Of a stretch of DNA of 64,000 nucleotides, positions 13,956 to 28,203 are shown in pieces. The position numbers were made by a program, and so were the translations under genes. The stretch lies in NCBI GenBank assembly GCA_949357655.1, contig CASHTG010000001.1, positions 434,001 to 498,000 of the forward strand, in the 5' to 3' direction. Under the pieces are notes generated by a model. The model was not told the origin of the DNA, searched no databases, and was given only the letters and a program-made list of their open reading frames with translations. Each line of letters starts with the position of its first letter. Position 1 is the first letter of the stretch. This DNA comes from Parascedosporium putredinis (lineage: Eukaryota > Ascomycota > Sordariomycetes > Microascales > Microascaceae).

Positions 13956-14520
13956 TTGGATGGCGGTACGATTGATGTCAATGACTATTACGACTCCATC
14001 GGCTCAGGTTTCCAGAAGAACGGTACACTTCCACAGGGCCATGTACCGCCACGGTACCCTGCCTTTGCCAAACAGCCAAACCAACACACTGACGCCATCT
14101 TCCTTGACCACATCAAGACCAAGTACCCCGTGCCGACCGCGAGCCACCTCGGGGGCCCTTTGGCGCTCGATCTCGCTCTTGAGAGACATGGGTGAACCTT
14201 CCATGGTACTGATCCCCGAAGCAGTCCCGGATACCCTTGCGGCCAAGATTCGCCAACAGTGTCCCAGGAACGCACCTCTGACACGAACCGATCTTAAAAT
14301 TTGGGGGATCGAAGCGTCGCTCGGATCCTCTTCGAAAGCAAGGACCCCTGAAGAGTGGACACGAGATGTCTAACGTCGAGAAAACAACTAGAAGAAGCTG
14401 AGGCCAGACGCGACCATTCCAACTCAAAGCCTTCGGTTATGCCCCGTCCCACTTGCTTCACATCCAAAATCCGCAGAAATGCCTTTGTATAAATCCGCTC
14501 GCCGGAAATATTCCTAGGCC
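13956..14520 (+). other. Coding-like patch, possible broken or decayed gene
   Basis: From about 13,957 to 14,195 one + frame has mainly C or G third positions and a non-repetitive amino-acid mix (around IDVNDYYDSIGSGFQKNG near its start). Where it stops, a second + frame takes over to 14,373 (around MVLIPEAVPDTLAAKIRQ) with similar codon bias. A third frame continues to about 14,490. Serial frame hand-over is the pattern seen in the genuine but error-broken genes of this window. I do not recognise the protein family and see no convincing splice sites. It could be a real gene with missing bases, an old gene relic, or chance. Confidence 0.25.
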
Positions 14521-17500
14521 ATCCTATCTTAGGGAGTTCCGTTTCAGCCAGTATCTGTAGATCTATTGCTTTCGCCCCCAGCTTCGACCATTCTCCTCAC
14601 CGTTCGTTCTTACTTGTAGCTTGGTAGAATTTGTGTCCGAGAGCGTGGCCAGACTCCACGTTTACACCTCCTACGAATCTCAAAAGGCCGAGGAGTGCTC
14701 TTGGCAGAACCAGACAGCAATGAAAAATGGGTGTCCCCACACAAGACCCAAAAATAGGGGCAGCGCATCAAAAGAGAGAAAAAGGAAGAAGAAGAAAAGT
14801 ACGTAGGCTTGGTCGGCTATTGCCCAGCCCAAAAGCGGCTTAGCTTAGTAGCGATCAACACGAGGCAGAATGAGGTAAATACCCATTACGCTCTCCTGCC
14901 TCGCCATTAGTGCCTCGGTATGGATCTTCTTATGGGTATGTGCTCGTTGTCGTTGTCGAGTACCTGCCCATCTTGCCCCTCTAAAATTGGCTTGGCTTGG
15001 TCGAGGGTGCAGCTTGAGCACTGCCCTTTCCTTGCTCCCCCACAATCAACGTGGGCCAGCACTCACCACCCGTTCTGCCCCTCCCTCCTGGGGCAGTCGG
15101 CTCACCGCCTGATCCATCGCCTGCCACTCCTGCGCGTGTTTGTGGATAGCTCAGTTCACCTCGCGTTCGCGACGGGGAGGTGGGACTCTCCCGATGATCC
15201 TAACGAGGCAAGGACGCGCCGCGCCAAGGCTTCATCCACCCGGAAGGCCTGTCCATCCCCATACCGTCCGTTGTGACGTCGTACTTGAAACTAGCGTGAA
15301 GGATCTCAAAATAGCCTGGGCATGGTAGTCATAGAGTCGAAAACCCTTCGTTGAGGAAGAGCTGGCTGGGGGCTGGCGAGCCAAATAGCAAGATACGCCC
15401 AGCGCCAAGGCAATTTTAACTGATCCCGTTTCCCGGTCGCTGTCACCCCAAGAATGCCGACAGACCCGTCGTTACAGGGAAGGGCCAAGGATAGTGGAAA
15501 TGGTAGAAATCTGGGCGCGTTGCGCTCTCAGCTTAGGCAATCAGGCGGAAGGCGATTTTTGTTTTTTTGTTCTTGCTTGTTTTGGGAAATGGAGCGGTCT
15601 TCGCATTCATGTTCTGTCTAGCATCCTTTCCCGTGCCGCGTCTCCGTCCCTGCCGTGAGCGAGAAAGTCCTCACGCCAATCTGACGTTCGTGATCTAGAC
15701 CCTAACTCATCCAGTCGCCCTTCCTTGTTTTCCAACATTTAGATCAATTACTTCCTTCTTTCTCGACTCAGAGTAGGTCGGTGACGCTCATTAAAATATC
15801 TAGCTCTTCCTCATGTTTGAAGGTGTAATCGAGCCCTTTAACCTCACGCGGCATGTGGTATCATTGCCGATTGGAATTATGCAATGTCGTCGATCGAAGG
15901 GCTCGGAGCTTGCGGTGTCTCGGCCGAACCTATCCTATCAATGCTGGGTACAATGCAACCCCTAGTGTCCGGGCCCTCAAGCCAGCCAGCATCAATCATC
16001 CATCGATTGACCCGATCCATGGGGACTTGTCAGTGATTAACAGGCGGTCGAACCCTGCGAGCTGACCAATCCCTTCCCCAAACCCAGAGAATCTATATCA
16101 ATTGATCTTAGAAAAGCGGCCCTTCAGGAGAATGGACCCAGTGACAACAGACCGATAAACCCTACTCACGGGACCACGACAAGGACGTCAAGAACACAAC
16201 TTGAAGACCCAATCGATGATCGGGGACCGTCCTCCCTGACGCTGAGGAGTCATGGATCGCCACTCCCCAATTCCATCATCGTCGTGGGTCTGGGTCATGG
16301 CGAAGAAAAAGGAAGGAGCAAGAGAAAAGGCGAGAAAAAGCGAAGAAAAAAAAAAGGTCCAAAGGGCAAAGGGTAAATTGATGTGAATCTTACCTCAAGC
16401 CCCGGAGGACCTGTCTCGCCGGCTCCATCTTACCCCAGACTTCCGTACATCTTCCCTTTTCGGGAGGTGGATGAGGTTACTCCGTTGGGGTTTCCTTTTT
16501 TTTTTTTTTTCTCATTCTTTTTCTGAGCCCGCCCCCTTCCTTGTTCACCCTCTAACTTCTCCCCTTGGCTCGCTCTCTTCATTTCCCACTCCACTTTCTG
16601 TTTCTCAAAGTCCTGACCTGCCATTCTTGTCCACGTTCAAAGCAATGATAAGCATGGGGCTCTCAAAGTAACGCGAAAGTCACCACGGTCTGCCTCGACC
16701 TCGATGTCAGCAAAATTGCCCTCATGGATAATACAAAAGCAGAGGGTCAATTCCTTGCCAGTTCTGGTCACCTGTCCGGCAATCAGAGAAGTGGGGCCGT
16801 TCTAGATCGGAGGTACTTTTCCAGTACACCGGCTGGGCTGAAACGAGACTATCCAAACTTGTGCCCCCTGTTTTTCTTTCCCCACGATTGGGATCCACGT
16901 CAGGGATGCCCTCGCAATTTCTTCGAATTCTCTTGTTTTGTTCTTTGTTCTTTGTTCTCTTCCTCCCTCGCCCTTCTCCCCCTTGCTGTTTGCTTGATCA
17001 CCTCTTCAGGAGAGGCCTCGACCGGATTCGGGGATTGTGAATCTCCGGGTTTCACTCTGCCAAGATCGGGAGAGACGAAAAGGAAGGAACCCCAACGGGG
17101 GTACCTTCCTCAGGGGTCGTTCTAGCAATGACAGAGGTAAAATGAGAAACGAACAAGGGAGATAATGTGAAGAAATGGGCGAACAGAAACGAGGGATACC
17201 CGAAAGGCATGGACGCTCCAAGACTCGACAGACCAAAGAAACCTTGACCTGTCTGAAATCTCAGCTCTCCATCAAAAAGAAATTTCGGGGCTGGGTCTTA
17301 ACACCCCCTTCGGCTCGGCTGACCTTTTTCCCCACAGGATAATACTGCCAGAGCTCTGGTATGCGAAATGATGTGCAGCAAGGGTCCATGCGTTTCAGGA
17401 AGAAAATTGACGAGGCCGTCTTGGGGATTTTCTTGAATCAGAAAAAGGAAGGAAAATGGGGATTGTGAGCCAAGTCGCAAGCTCTCCCCTAGAAAAGTAA

Positions 17501-20500
17501 AACTCAAAAGCCCTCAGATACAAACCAGAGCCAAAACGAAGAGGGTCTCTACCTGTAGAAAGGGGACATCAACCACCCATCGTGTAGGAACCGAGGCGAC
17601 AAAAGACATCAAGAGAGAAACTTCGCACCCACGAGAGTTTCGCCAGGTTCCTTCACCAGAGAATTGACCACCCTTGGCAGCGGTTTAGTGGCCTTTAGTC
17701 ACCAATAACACCGGAACTTTGACCCTCCGACTCGGGTTGACATTGACCCTTTGCTTGCCGCTCTCTATTCATTCCCACGCAAACCCGCAGTCCAGGTTTC
17801 CATATCCACTCTGTTGCACATTTAGATTTACTTGTACGGGTTCCGGGCCTCACGAACGCAGAGGCTGGCAAAAGGGCCCGGTGCTCACCGACGCGGGCTC
17901 TATGCTGAACCAAGATAGCCATGCTCAAAGGGGCTTCACAAGAAGGACAAAAAATAATGGAAAAGAAAGGAAAAGGGGGAAAAAGCAACAATAAGCAAAA
18001 GTAACGAGAGAAAAGAGCAAGAAGTGGGAAAGCGTCTCCTATCCTGCTCGATCCAAGAGGATCGAAGCGTACTTGCCACGTACCCGAATGACGAGGCAAT
18101 CATAGAGGCGGTTGGCAGTATTATGGATTTGGGCAAGCTGGGGAAAGCAATGCCGTTTCTTATTTGCCCCTTGCCCTCGACTCTGGCATCCAAGTGGGTG
18201 GAACATGTAGTGGGTCGTGGCGTGTGCTTATTCCTTTTGAGCATGGGTGATAGACTTGTCCAGTTTCCACATTCGTCAAAGTACAAAGGCCCAGACTGTC
18301 CAAGGTCCCACCACAACGTCATGGCCTCAGGACTTGGAAACCACGCTAAGCTGTCATTGATGCTATCTCGCCTCTCTCCGAGCGACCCATGCCCTCACTA
18401 ACCAAATGCGTCATAGGGGGCCTAGGTTCCCTGGACCTGGGGGTGTTGATCATGAACAAAAGTTGAAAGGGAATAGGGGCAAGGTTAGTCAAAACCTTTC
18501 AACATTCGATTTTCTGCTGGCTGATGTCTCCAGGAGCGAGCCAAGTCTTGGAGGGGGTGCGTCGTAATCCTCGAGCCCGATTTCTGCATCTCTTTTTCCT
18601 TCAAAAGTTCGGGCCAGCAGGTTGGGGGCTCTTTTTGACATTCTCCTTTTCCATTTTCCTTGTCCTCTCCCCAGGAGCTTTCTTCCCCTGGTGGTGTGGA
18701 GCACAAAAGGAATAATTTCATCGCCTTGGTTGGGTCTGAAAGGGCCAGCCCCTTGACCCGTCGCGGGATGCCCCCAAAGCATCCCCGGGAGTGGCGTATG
18801 GAGAAGAAGAGGGGTATCCTCAGGAACGGGAAGGTCGGCAACCGCGCTCTTCTTTGGCTCCCTCACCGTGCCTTCCTGCCCATGTTGGTGTCTATTCTCT
18901 TGCTTGGGGTTACTTTTTGTCTTTTTTTTTCATTGAGGCCTGTGTAGCGTCGAACTCGGACAGTGGGAACGCAACGGAAAGAGGGGAGGGGAGCGCCCGG
19001 GGTTTTCTGGGGAGCCGCCGCCCGTTGATTCCCAACGACGGCTTGAAGATCAGCCAACCCCGTCCGATGTCTAACGTGAAAGACTCCATCCAATACGTCC
19101 AAAGGGCATCCTGCACGGCACTGGGAAGGCCCGAAGCCCGCATGAACAGGGCCGCGGCCCTGACCCCGTCGATCACCCAGGAAGCAAAGCTTGATAATGG
19201 CCCCCATTGTCAATCACAAAGCAGGACTACCCGTTCTTGCCGTTGATTAACCCCCGCCCTGTTTTCCGCCTTTCTTAGCACGGGTTTACCATTCTTTCCC
19301 TGCTTAAAACAAACGAAAACTTCTGAGGAGGTACGATCTAGCGCTCTCCGAGAGTTTCGAAGACTATTGCACTACGACTGAGCGATTAAAAGGGCGAGGG
19401 TGGACAGTGGGGTTGAGGAGGGGTGACAGGCCAGGAGGATGCCCTATTCAGCCCACCTCTGCAGCGATGCCGGTCCCCGCTTTAGGAAATCCAGGCCATA
19501 CTGCGAGAGGAGGAAAATAATCTGATGTTCTTCCCCGGTACTGATATCCCGCCGATGCCCCTGAGGCCGAGGCAGTAGTGTACGGTATTTCTGTTCCCCT
19601 GGACAGACACAGGAGTATCCACGGCCGCAAAAAGGCAAGAAAAGACGAATGGGGTGTCGTGTCAACAACTCTCATTAGTTGCAGGATCAATGGTTCATCA
19701 GGGAATCGACGCATTCGTGCTTCGCCGGTGAGTCTTGACTAAAGAGTGGGCAGGTGACAGACGACTTGAGACTTACCAAGTCGTGAAGTGAGAAATGGGA
19801 GAGAAAGAGGACGTACTACGATAAGTGGAAGTGATGGCTTGGTCTTCCTGTAACCCTTTTCTCTCCGCTTAGAATTCTCGGTACTTGGGGTGTTTCTTCA
19901 TCCACGCCAAATTTCAGAAAGCACGAGAGAATTTGCTATTACGCCTAGCCCTGCGGGGAATATGCAAGGGAGGTGTCAGTGGTCTAGAAACGAGAGACCG
20001 AAAACGAGTGAAGAGTAAAGGGGTGAGGTCTCAATTCCTTACGGGACGGAGATGCATGGGGTATGCAGGCAGTCATAACCTCTAGAGAGCTGCACGACAC
20101 CACTTTGCAGATATATTTCGTAATAAATGATTTCCAAACCTCTCCCTGACAGTATTCGCATCTGCCTCGTAAGTGACGAGAGGAGCGAAGAAATTATCAG
20201 GACAAGCCGTGAGACGTACTGCTACCGAGAAGGGAAAAAAGAACGGAAGAAGGACAGCAGTGATGGATGGTAGCAATGCAGACATTGGCAGCGCAATTCG
20301 TCCTCGTGCCGCGCAGCACAGCATAAGTCGGTGGCGGACCTTCCCGCAATTCGATGCACGAAGGAGGGGACGGGACGATAAAATTCAACGGTCACTACTG
20401 TACTCCAGCCTTTCGCGGCCCCTCTCCCCCTCAATCAGCAAGTTTGGGTGCGGGATGCAGCTGAAGGAGGGCCAATGCGATGGCATAGTTCAAACTCCTG

Positions 20501-23500
20501 CTAAAATAGTCATCACCCAGCATGGTCCCAAGTCCGGCCTTTTGCTCTCAAAAAAATTTTTTTTTTTTTCATTCTTCTTCTTCCTTTCCTCGCTCTTCGT
20601 GGTAGCAACCGGCAGTTGAGGGCATATCCGGCGTGCACTGATGGCTTGATTTTTCCGGTGTGGCTGCTGTGAGATGTGGTGCAGACGTCTCAATGTGAGG
20701 GGAAATTTGCTCCTATAGGCCGACTTGCGCCAACGGATCGACCACCCGGTCTCCGAGCCAAATGTTGGTGTTCAAACCAGGGGCACAGACAGCTCAGCCG
20801 GACGTCAGAGAGTTCTGGCAGCGGCCTCGGAAAAGGGGAGGAGACGATCCCACTTCCCTCCTCGAACGGGGGTTTCGAGGGAATAAATCGAAATGTGAGC
20901 CATTATCCGAACGTCGTAGGAAACAGGAGGGCGCCAAGCCGTAGCTGAGTTCGAGGCACCCTTCAACCGTCCCACTCTCAGGATTCCCTTGCGCTGGCAC
21001 GTCCTGTTCGATCCGTATCTGGTCCAGGATTTTCAATAATATAGCCTTAGTATACATAACTGCCTTGCTTGGAATGGCTCCCAACACGAGGTAAGGGATA
21101 AGATGATAGGTATCCTAGTATCGCCTGCTTCAAGGCCTCCGCCGTCCTCAGGCGTTGGTAAGGGAAGGGGATGGGAGCGTTCCTTTGCGTCCTTCGCTAT
21201 GCATATCAGCGAGCCCGCGAACGGTGCCCAGCATTGCCAAACCAGGCATCGTGCAGGAGGACCCCAGTTCTACATCGAGCGGGAAGGGATGGATGGAGGC
21301 ATGATACCCAGCATGTGAGATGAGGAATATGATGGAAACAGGCGCTGGGTGTTTGCATGATCATCTCGATGAATGCAGCCACATGCGGGATATCTTGAGG
21401 ATTCCCGCTGAAGATAGAATGGCCCCAATGAGAGTGACAAGAACAGGCTCCTTTGGGATTTGAGGGGGGAAGAAAAAGGAAAAAGGAAAAGAAGAACGAT
21501 ATTCTGCGGCTCAGAACCATCTTGCCCAGTATGCAATAGCAAGGATATTTAGAACGAGTGCTGTGCCCCCACTTTCTTGAGGGTTCCATTTCCAAAGGTT
21601 CCATTCAGTATTATAAGCTCCTTCCCGTCCAACCGCACAAGCCAACGAAGTTGCCGAGTTGAAAAAGGAAGTCGGAGCTGCCAAATATGTGAGGGAAAGG
21701 AAGGGGCGTTGCTTTTGAACCTCGTTCACGTCAATTCATTTCTGAGTGTGTAGCACTGGGCAGACTAAATCATGGTCGGGTGATGGAATACGAGATTCAA
21801 CAACACGACCGCCAATCCGCATGAAAAGATTGATCTCTTCCATTGGGTTCAGGTTTGTGCTGGAAATAGTTATCGACCCCTGTAATCCAGGGTCTTGCTC
21901 CTCTTGCTGGAAATAAGCCGAACCTGGCCCCTGGAGACTTTACCTCGGGCCCCATTAATAGTAAATTTACTAAGCAGAAAGGACTTCGTCGCATCACTCG
22001 GATTCCTCACTCCACCTTTTTCTTGTCTTCTGAGGCTGAGGGAGGACGGGAAGATTAATGGGACTTTGACTCAAACTGGTGGGTGTGGTGGGGGTGTTGC
22101 TGGAGAGCCATTCAAAGGGGAGCACAAGCAAACGCCAATTACACGAGCTCGAGGTCGAATCCGTTTCAGTCTCAGTACAGGGCCTTTCCCACGTTGATGC
22201 TTGGCCTAGTCTGTTGCCAAGAAAACGCGGGGCTTGGCATTCTTCGCAACATCTCCCCGAACGCCGAGACACAGCCTTAGCCTGCCATCCTCTTTGGCTA
22301 CCCGCATTCTTAGACTCACCACCTGGCAAAAAGACGATGAGCTCCGCACGCGTGTGTGGCTTATTGTGGTTGGCGAGAGCAAAACGTGGCAGGCCAGCGA
22401 GACGATATTCAGTGAGTTGTCTCGTGTTACAAGAGACAGGGAAACAGTCATCCTGTGCCATTTCCTCCACCTCACACTAATAACCCCAAGTCGTTGCACG
22501 CAAAGTAACAAGTTTAAGAGAATGAACAACAAAGTCATTCTGAACCGCCTATGGGGAGCAGCCATTCGTACATCGGCCCAGTAACTTCTCCGAATCCACG
22601 GATGAAAGCGCCTTGTACCTAAGATATTCTTTCAGCTCTTGGCTGGGAGAGAGAGTCAACCCCCAGGTGTTTGGAGTGACACAAGGATCAGTATGGATAT
22701 CCACCCGTCTTGCCCTCAAACTGATTACCCCAAGTCGACTGCTCTCATCAGTTACTTTTCAGGGGCGGCGCCGACACACTCCTCTGATTCAGCTCAAGTC
22801 GGTACCGAGGCAGACACGCTGAAACGGCTTTGCACCAGCAGCATAAGAGACCGGGCCAGCTCAAGGACCCGGAATCCCTTTAGCCATCCTCTAAGCCTTT
22901 AATACTTTGATAGGAAGCCATGCGTCTCGGCTCATCAATCCTTGTGTGCGAAATCCATTTTAGTATCTGCCGTGAGACACATCGCAGTGTAACGAACTGG
23001 ATGGTAATAGTTGCGCGAGGAGAATCAACGATGCTTATTTCTTTAGAGCCATCCCACTTTTCAAGGTTGGATGATGATAGGCCACGCGGGCCATTGGGAA
23101 TGGGCTTCTACCTCTACTTGAGAATGTCGTTATTGCGTGATGAAAAGGCAAGAAATGGCAGGCTTTGGGATGGTGTCAAAGAATTTCGAACCACTCAATA
23201 TCGAGGGTGGCAGTGAGTCCTCGTCCAGTTGCTTGCCTCTTTCGAATCGTGCCAGGGATGTACAAGTGTGCATTCATGATTCTTCATGGAGAGAGAAGGA
23301 AGGAAGGGGAGAGTGGGAATGGGAGATAGAGGAGGCAAAGGGGGAACCTAGGAGGGAAACAAGTCCGTCCTAGCAGAAGAGCCCAAGTTGGGTTTCATAG
23401 AGGCTCCCCACCACGATGGTTGACGCGGGCTGGTGGGGGAACACAGAGAGGGGAAAGGATCGAATTGTTAGGTCAATTCTGCGACCAAGGCACGCTCGGG

Positions 23501-23856
23501 CAAACTATTGACGACACGGAGTCAGCTTGTGCGATTCAGCCTTGGCCGTCCTTCCTACAGTCTTTTTCGCCTGGAAAGTTGGATTCATGCCTGACTGATT
23601 GCCTAGCGTCGTTTCCATCCAGAGCACCCACTAACGAGTCTTTGCATGAATGCTCAGGTATGTGCAATGAAGACGATGCTCTGTCGCGGGTATTTTTCAC
23701 CGATTCGACGTGCATTCATGGCGCGAGATAACGCAACGTTGCCCAGAGAGCCGATCGCTGCACTTGCTATCGATGAGGGGTATTCGAACAAAACCCTTCG
23801 AGAGACCGTGGAGGGTGTGATCGTAACCGGATGCCAAGGATCCATCTGCCACTCCA
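14521..23856. other. Gene-free tract, third part
   Basis: No gene recognised. T-rich homopolymers lie at 16,496-16,510 and 20,557-20,569 (the latter preceded by A7). A minus-strand stretch around 18,950-19,210 has high GC at third positions but no known domain. The open frames on both strands there overlap and neither can be preferred. The frequency of 130-220-codon frames across this tract is about what random GC-balanced sequence gives when GTG and TTG starts are allowed. Confidence 0.55.
16496..16510. repeat. Poly(T) run, 15 bases
   Basis: A T homopolymer in a pyrimidine-rich stretch. Confidence 0.9.
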
Positions 23857-24282
23857 ATGTCCCTTGATTGTCTCCTTGTGGCGCTCTACACTATTGTTGT
23901 GACGAGCGCAGCCGTGACCACGAGAACCGCATGCGCCGTTGGTTGTGCTCACTTGGGGTTTACGGGAATGCCGGCGGTGTCTGTGTGTCGTCCAGCCCCA
24001 ATTTACATGGACGAGGGGCGCCGAGCGATTCCGTGCAACACTTGGCCAGCCAACAAACGGGCAGGACCCTCGGAAACCCAGGACGAATACACGCCAGGAC
24101 CAAGCATACAGATATCTGCAAATCCAAAGAAACATGTCACCCAATTCATCGGCACCAATGAATTTGGGAATTGGCCCAGTTCCATCTCCGGCCTGGCCCA
24201 CAAAAGCAGACCTCGTGACACTCATCCCACATATCACCTCCCTTACTTTGACGACCGGACTCGTTGCGCTTCCAATCAATAG
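23857..24282 (+). other. Weak candidate small-protein ORF, 141 codons
   Basis: An ATG-initiated frame whose first 20 residues are hydrophobic with a small-residue region after them (MSLDCLLVALYTIVVTSAAV), resembling a signal peptide. It is followed by a Cys-containing segment (five Cys within the first 60 residues). No family is recognised. An overlapping minus-strand frame of 172 codons exists, and this length is within chance expectation for the tract. A secreted small protein is conceivable but unsupported. Confidence 0.15.
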
Positions 24283-24383
24283 CACAGGGATTGGAGAAGC
24301 TCGACGAACTAGAGCGCGACTTTTCTCCCTGCACTAATTGACAAGAAGAGAGGGAAGAAAGGAAGAAGCTGCCCCTCCCCCAG

Positions 24384-24426
24384 AAAAAAAAAAAAAAAAA
24401 GAAAAAAAGAAAAAAAGAAAAAAAAA
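24384..24426. repeat. A17 run grading into (GAAAAAA)n
   Basis: Seventeen A are followed by three or four GA6-7 units. They form an artefactual Lys-rich frame. Confidence 0.95.
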
Positions 24427-27400
24427 GGAAACAAGAAGAACAAAAGAGGCACCTAGCCCACCTCTCCCGCAGCCCTGGTCGGGATGTGCCGCCCTCGAAG
24501 TTAGCGGTGGATGGCTGAGATTGAGGGCGCGGGGTGTGAAGGCATCGACAAAGTGCCTGGTATCAATTTAATGGCACTGAACTAGAACATGGCAGACTTT
24601 ACCGCTCAGGTTGCTTCGCTCGAATGCAGAACAATTGTGCGTGCAAGCCCAGCCGCAATGGGCAGAACTGAGGTTGGCCCCCTTGGTGATCGCTTTGTGA
24701 AGGATAATGGGGAATCCCGCGGGTTCAATGGATCCGTTGATTTCAATCATGTCCATTTCATTTGATCCTCGCGGGTCAGAGCACATAGGGCTACAATGTT
24801 GGCGACTTTGAAGAATGGCCCAACACCGAGGAATACGTCACACGTCCCCTCTCCAGCCAATCAAAAGCTGGATTGCTTCCCCTCTGTCTGGTCCCGGAGC
24901 CCCTTGCCCCCAGTGGTCGTGAAGCTCTTGGCGCCAGGCTTCTATCCAACTGAAGTCCAAACGCGTGCGGTCATTGTCTCTTGTTCCTGGCCCGGTAGAG
25001 TGCCAAGCCAACCTGCCACCATACCTTCTGAGCCTTGCCCCTTCCTCTGCCACCCCCGTGGACTCTCCGCACCTTTGTCAGTCCACCCTTTTCCCTCTCC
25101 CGTGTGATCCACCCAGGTCCAGGCCAAACACCTCGCAAACCCCTAGAGAGAATTCGAGTCCCCCACCGCCAAGGTATCTGGCCCTGCCCTAAATCCGGCT
25201 TGGCCTGGGTCTTGGCCGCGCCTGGAGACGAGAAAATTCCGAACAGCCGCTTTCGAGACCACTCGGAGACACGACCAAGCGCATACCAAGATATGGCGAG
25301 TTGTCCATCTCCAAGAATGGGGCGGGGTCTCAGACGAGTATCGTCGCCGCGAGATGCTTCAACCCTTTCAGAACCAGGATCGTGCACACTGGGTTGTGGC
25401 TAGGATTCATTGGCGGGCATCGAACTTGCCCCCCTTTCCCTCGTCCCTTTCCTTCCCTCGTCCCTTTCCTTCCCCCTCCCCACCCTGTGATGCCCCGACG
25501 AGATACAGTCGTCCACCTGCCAATACTATCGCAGAAACCCAGACACGTTATGCGCAGCATGGCCGTCTGGCACACCAGGGAACCATCGAGCTGGGTTTCA
25601 ATGCTGCCCGGCCATTTTGCTTCCTTGAGGCGTGCGCGCGCTTCCACGCAGTCTATCGGCGAGAGGGAGGGGAATCGGAGTGGGTGGGATGGGCATGCGT
25701 TTGGACCTGTCACACTCTGATCATGGTTCAAGCAGCGCATCTAAATCGACTTGGCTATTGGCCACGATAATATCTCGTGGGCAATGACTTACATGGCTTC
25801 GCATCAAAGCAAAGCATTGGGGACATGCAGCCCCCGAATCGAGGTGCTCAATGCGATGAGGTTGTCTGTTTCCCTCTTTCAAACATTCCCCTTTCCGAAC
25901 GCCAAGACCAAAAGCACCTCTGAGCACCACGGAGATGCTGAGCTTCCGACGGGAGGAAATGACCACATGATGATCTCGCGTCGCTGTTGCGAGCACCGCT
26001 ATAGGCAGAAAAGTCGGTGTATCTAATCCGATTGATGTCCTGGACGTGCGGGTGAGGGTAGAGAGCACTTTGAGGCTCACGCGGTAATACGGGCTTACTT
26101 GCCCAAGGAGCAGGGCTGCCCCCTATTTTTCTCGTGCCAGCCCTTTAACACAGAACAAAGAAGGGAGGAAATCCCGAGGTGCGACTGCCTATTCTTTCCC
26201 CACACTGTTTCTGATCGTACACCCTCCCTGTCGTCTCCTACTCCGCTGCCATCGTAGTGCTCAAAAATCCCCCAAAAATTGTGGTTGGTGCTCTTATGCC
26301 GATGGATTTACAATCACGAGGCATCACACCATGGAGGCTCGAGGAAGGGCGAGTCTCGAACATGTGGACACACCAGGACGATCTAAAGTTGACAGCTTCA
26401 AAGCCTGGGGGTTGCCTTATAACTTGAAAGCCAGCATCGAACCCAACCTGAGGATTGCAACCTGAAGTTGAATAACCTTGGTTGTTTGGGAGCTAACACT
26501 GCCAACGGGTGAGTGGCAGATGCCTTGGAGCAGGGGTCGGCTGGCGTCCGCTTCCACCTGCTCCGATGGTTCTAGCCATTTATTAAACAATACGTAACGA
26601 GAGTCACAAGGACCACTTCCCTCATAATCGTAATTGCCCACGAAGAATGTGGGAAAGTCGGAGGGGGCACTGTCGGCAAGGCGCAGCCAGTCGACCATCT
26701 GAATTTCCCGCTGTACCATTGATGTGTTACCAGCTCTTGCCCCTTCCGGGCCAGTGATCGAAACCATGCCCGGGATTAAAAGCTCGTGGACATTAAAGGG
26801 CAATGATAATGAGGATTGAAACAAAACATGATCTACGACACAATATTAGACGGCAACATTTGGCACAGAGCTTCGTGTTCGCCCGACATAAGCATGTGGT
26901 GATCTTCTCAAAGAGACCGTTTGACGGACTCTGCCCTGCTAGGAAGATGAAATGGAAGGGGAAAATCGGCGGCAGGGCGCGGAGAAAGGGAACAATGAGC
27001 CAATTTTGGTGATGCCGAAAAGGACAGGATTGGCGCGTGTCGAGCACCAGGTTTGATTGTGAAAACAAGGGGCCTGGGTAACAATTCTCTCAGGGCATCT
27101 TCAAGATCATCGGGAGGCCTCAGCAAGATGGCTGGCACAGATGGGCGGGCGGGGTCTAGAGAAACGGCCTGGATTATCAAACATACGAGTGACAAGGCTG
27201 CATGTGTCTCTGTTGGGGGAGGGGACCCTTTGAAAGTCCTTCTTTTCTTTTTCTGCGAGGCCTGGCTCTTGGCCGAACCCACCCCTCCCCCACCCCATGG
27301 AAATTCCTAGCTTTCCGGAACAGTGTCGAGAATCAAATTGGCAGCGCAACGCCCAGAACAAGAGAATGAACGGGGTAGCATGGACAAGTCGAACAAGGTC

Positions 27401-28203
27401 AATGAGCCCGAGCCTCCTCAACGGGCAAGCCATGCATACGGCCACCTTGCTGCTCATTTGAACCTCGGGCGAGGCAGAGCTGCATGCACGTCCGAACCGA
27501 CGACAGACTCCCGTCATATCAAGAAGGAGCTCCGAAACACTTGGAGCCCACACCGGGGATGGAACTCGGTCATGATCGCGATTCGATAGAGCAGCACGCA
27601 TGACCACCTGTCGAGGGCGTCTAACCATTCAGCTCGAGCAAAGGAGGGACCACCGTGGAAAAACGAAAGAAGAAGATGGCGCTGATCTACTTGGCTCTAC
27701 ATTTAAGCGCCTCTGGCATCAGAATGTGACGGGCAGCGTGGAATCGAGGAGCAGCAACTTCTGTGGCCATTTTGGTGGGTCAGAGGCGAGTCCATTGATT
27801 CAACCAGAGATACTTGTAGTGGGGATTTTACCAGGACCCCTTTTCTTGAGAGGCCGGGTCGTATCATCCATGGACCAGTTCGATGTTGGCCCTTTGTCTT
27901 TGTCTATTCGAGAGTATCGATCCTTGTCAAGCAGAAAGTGCATGTTCACTGTGCAAATTTCTTAGCCTCGGAAAGCACGCCAGTACGCCGCGCTCCCTTC
28001 TCAAAATATGGAGACTGCGAGAGGTTTCGTCATCATTGCGTTGGGCCCCTCCAGACACTCTCAGAGAGGGCAGCCAAGCCGAGCCAATTTAGGATCATTG
28101 CCGCACCTCCAGGTCGATCACCGTTCTTCTCGTTGCAGAGAAAGACAGGCCTGCAAAAGGGTTCGGGGATGAGAGCGCGCTAACAACGTATCTCTGTTCA
28201 TCC

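Noticed and set aside
16035..16090. Minus-strand tRNA-like B box (GGGTTCGACC)
   Set aside because: No matching A box, anticodon stem or acceptor pairing could be found around it.
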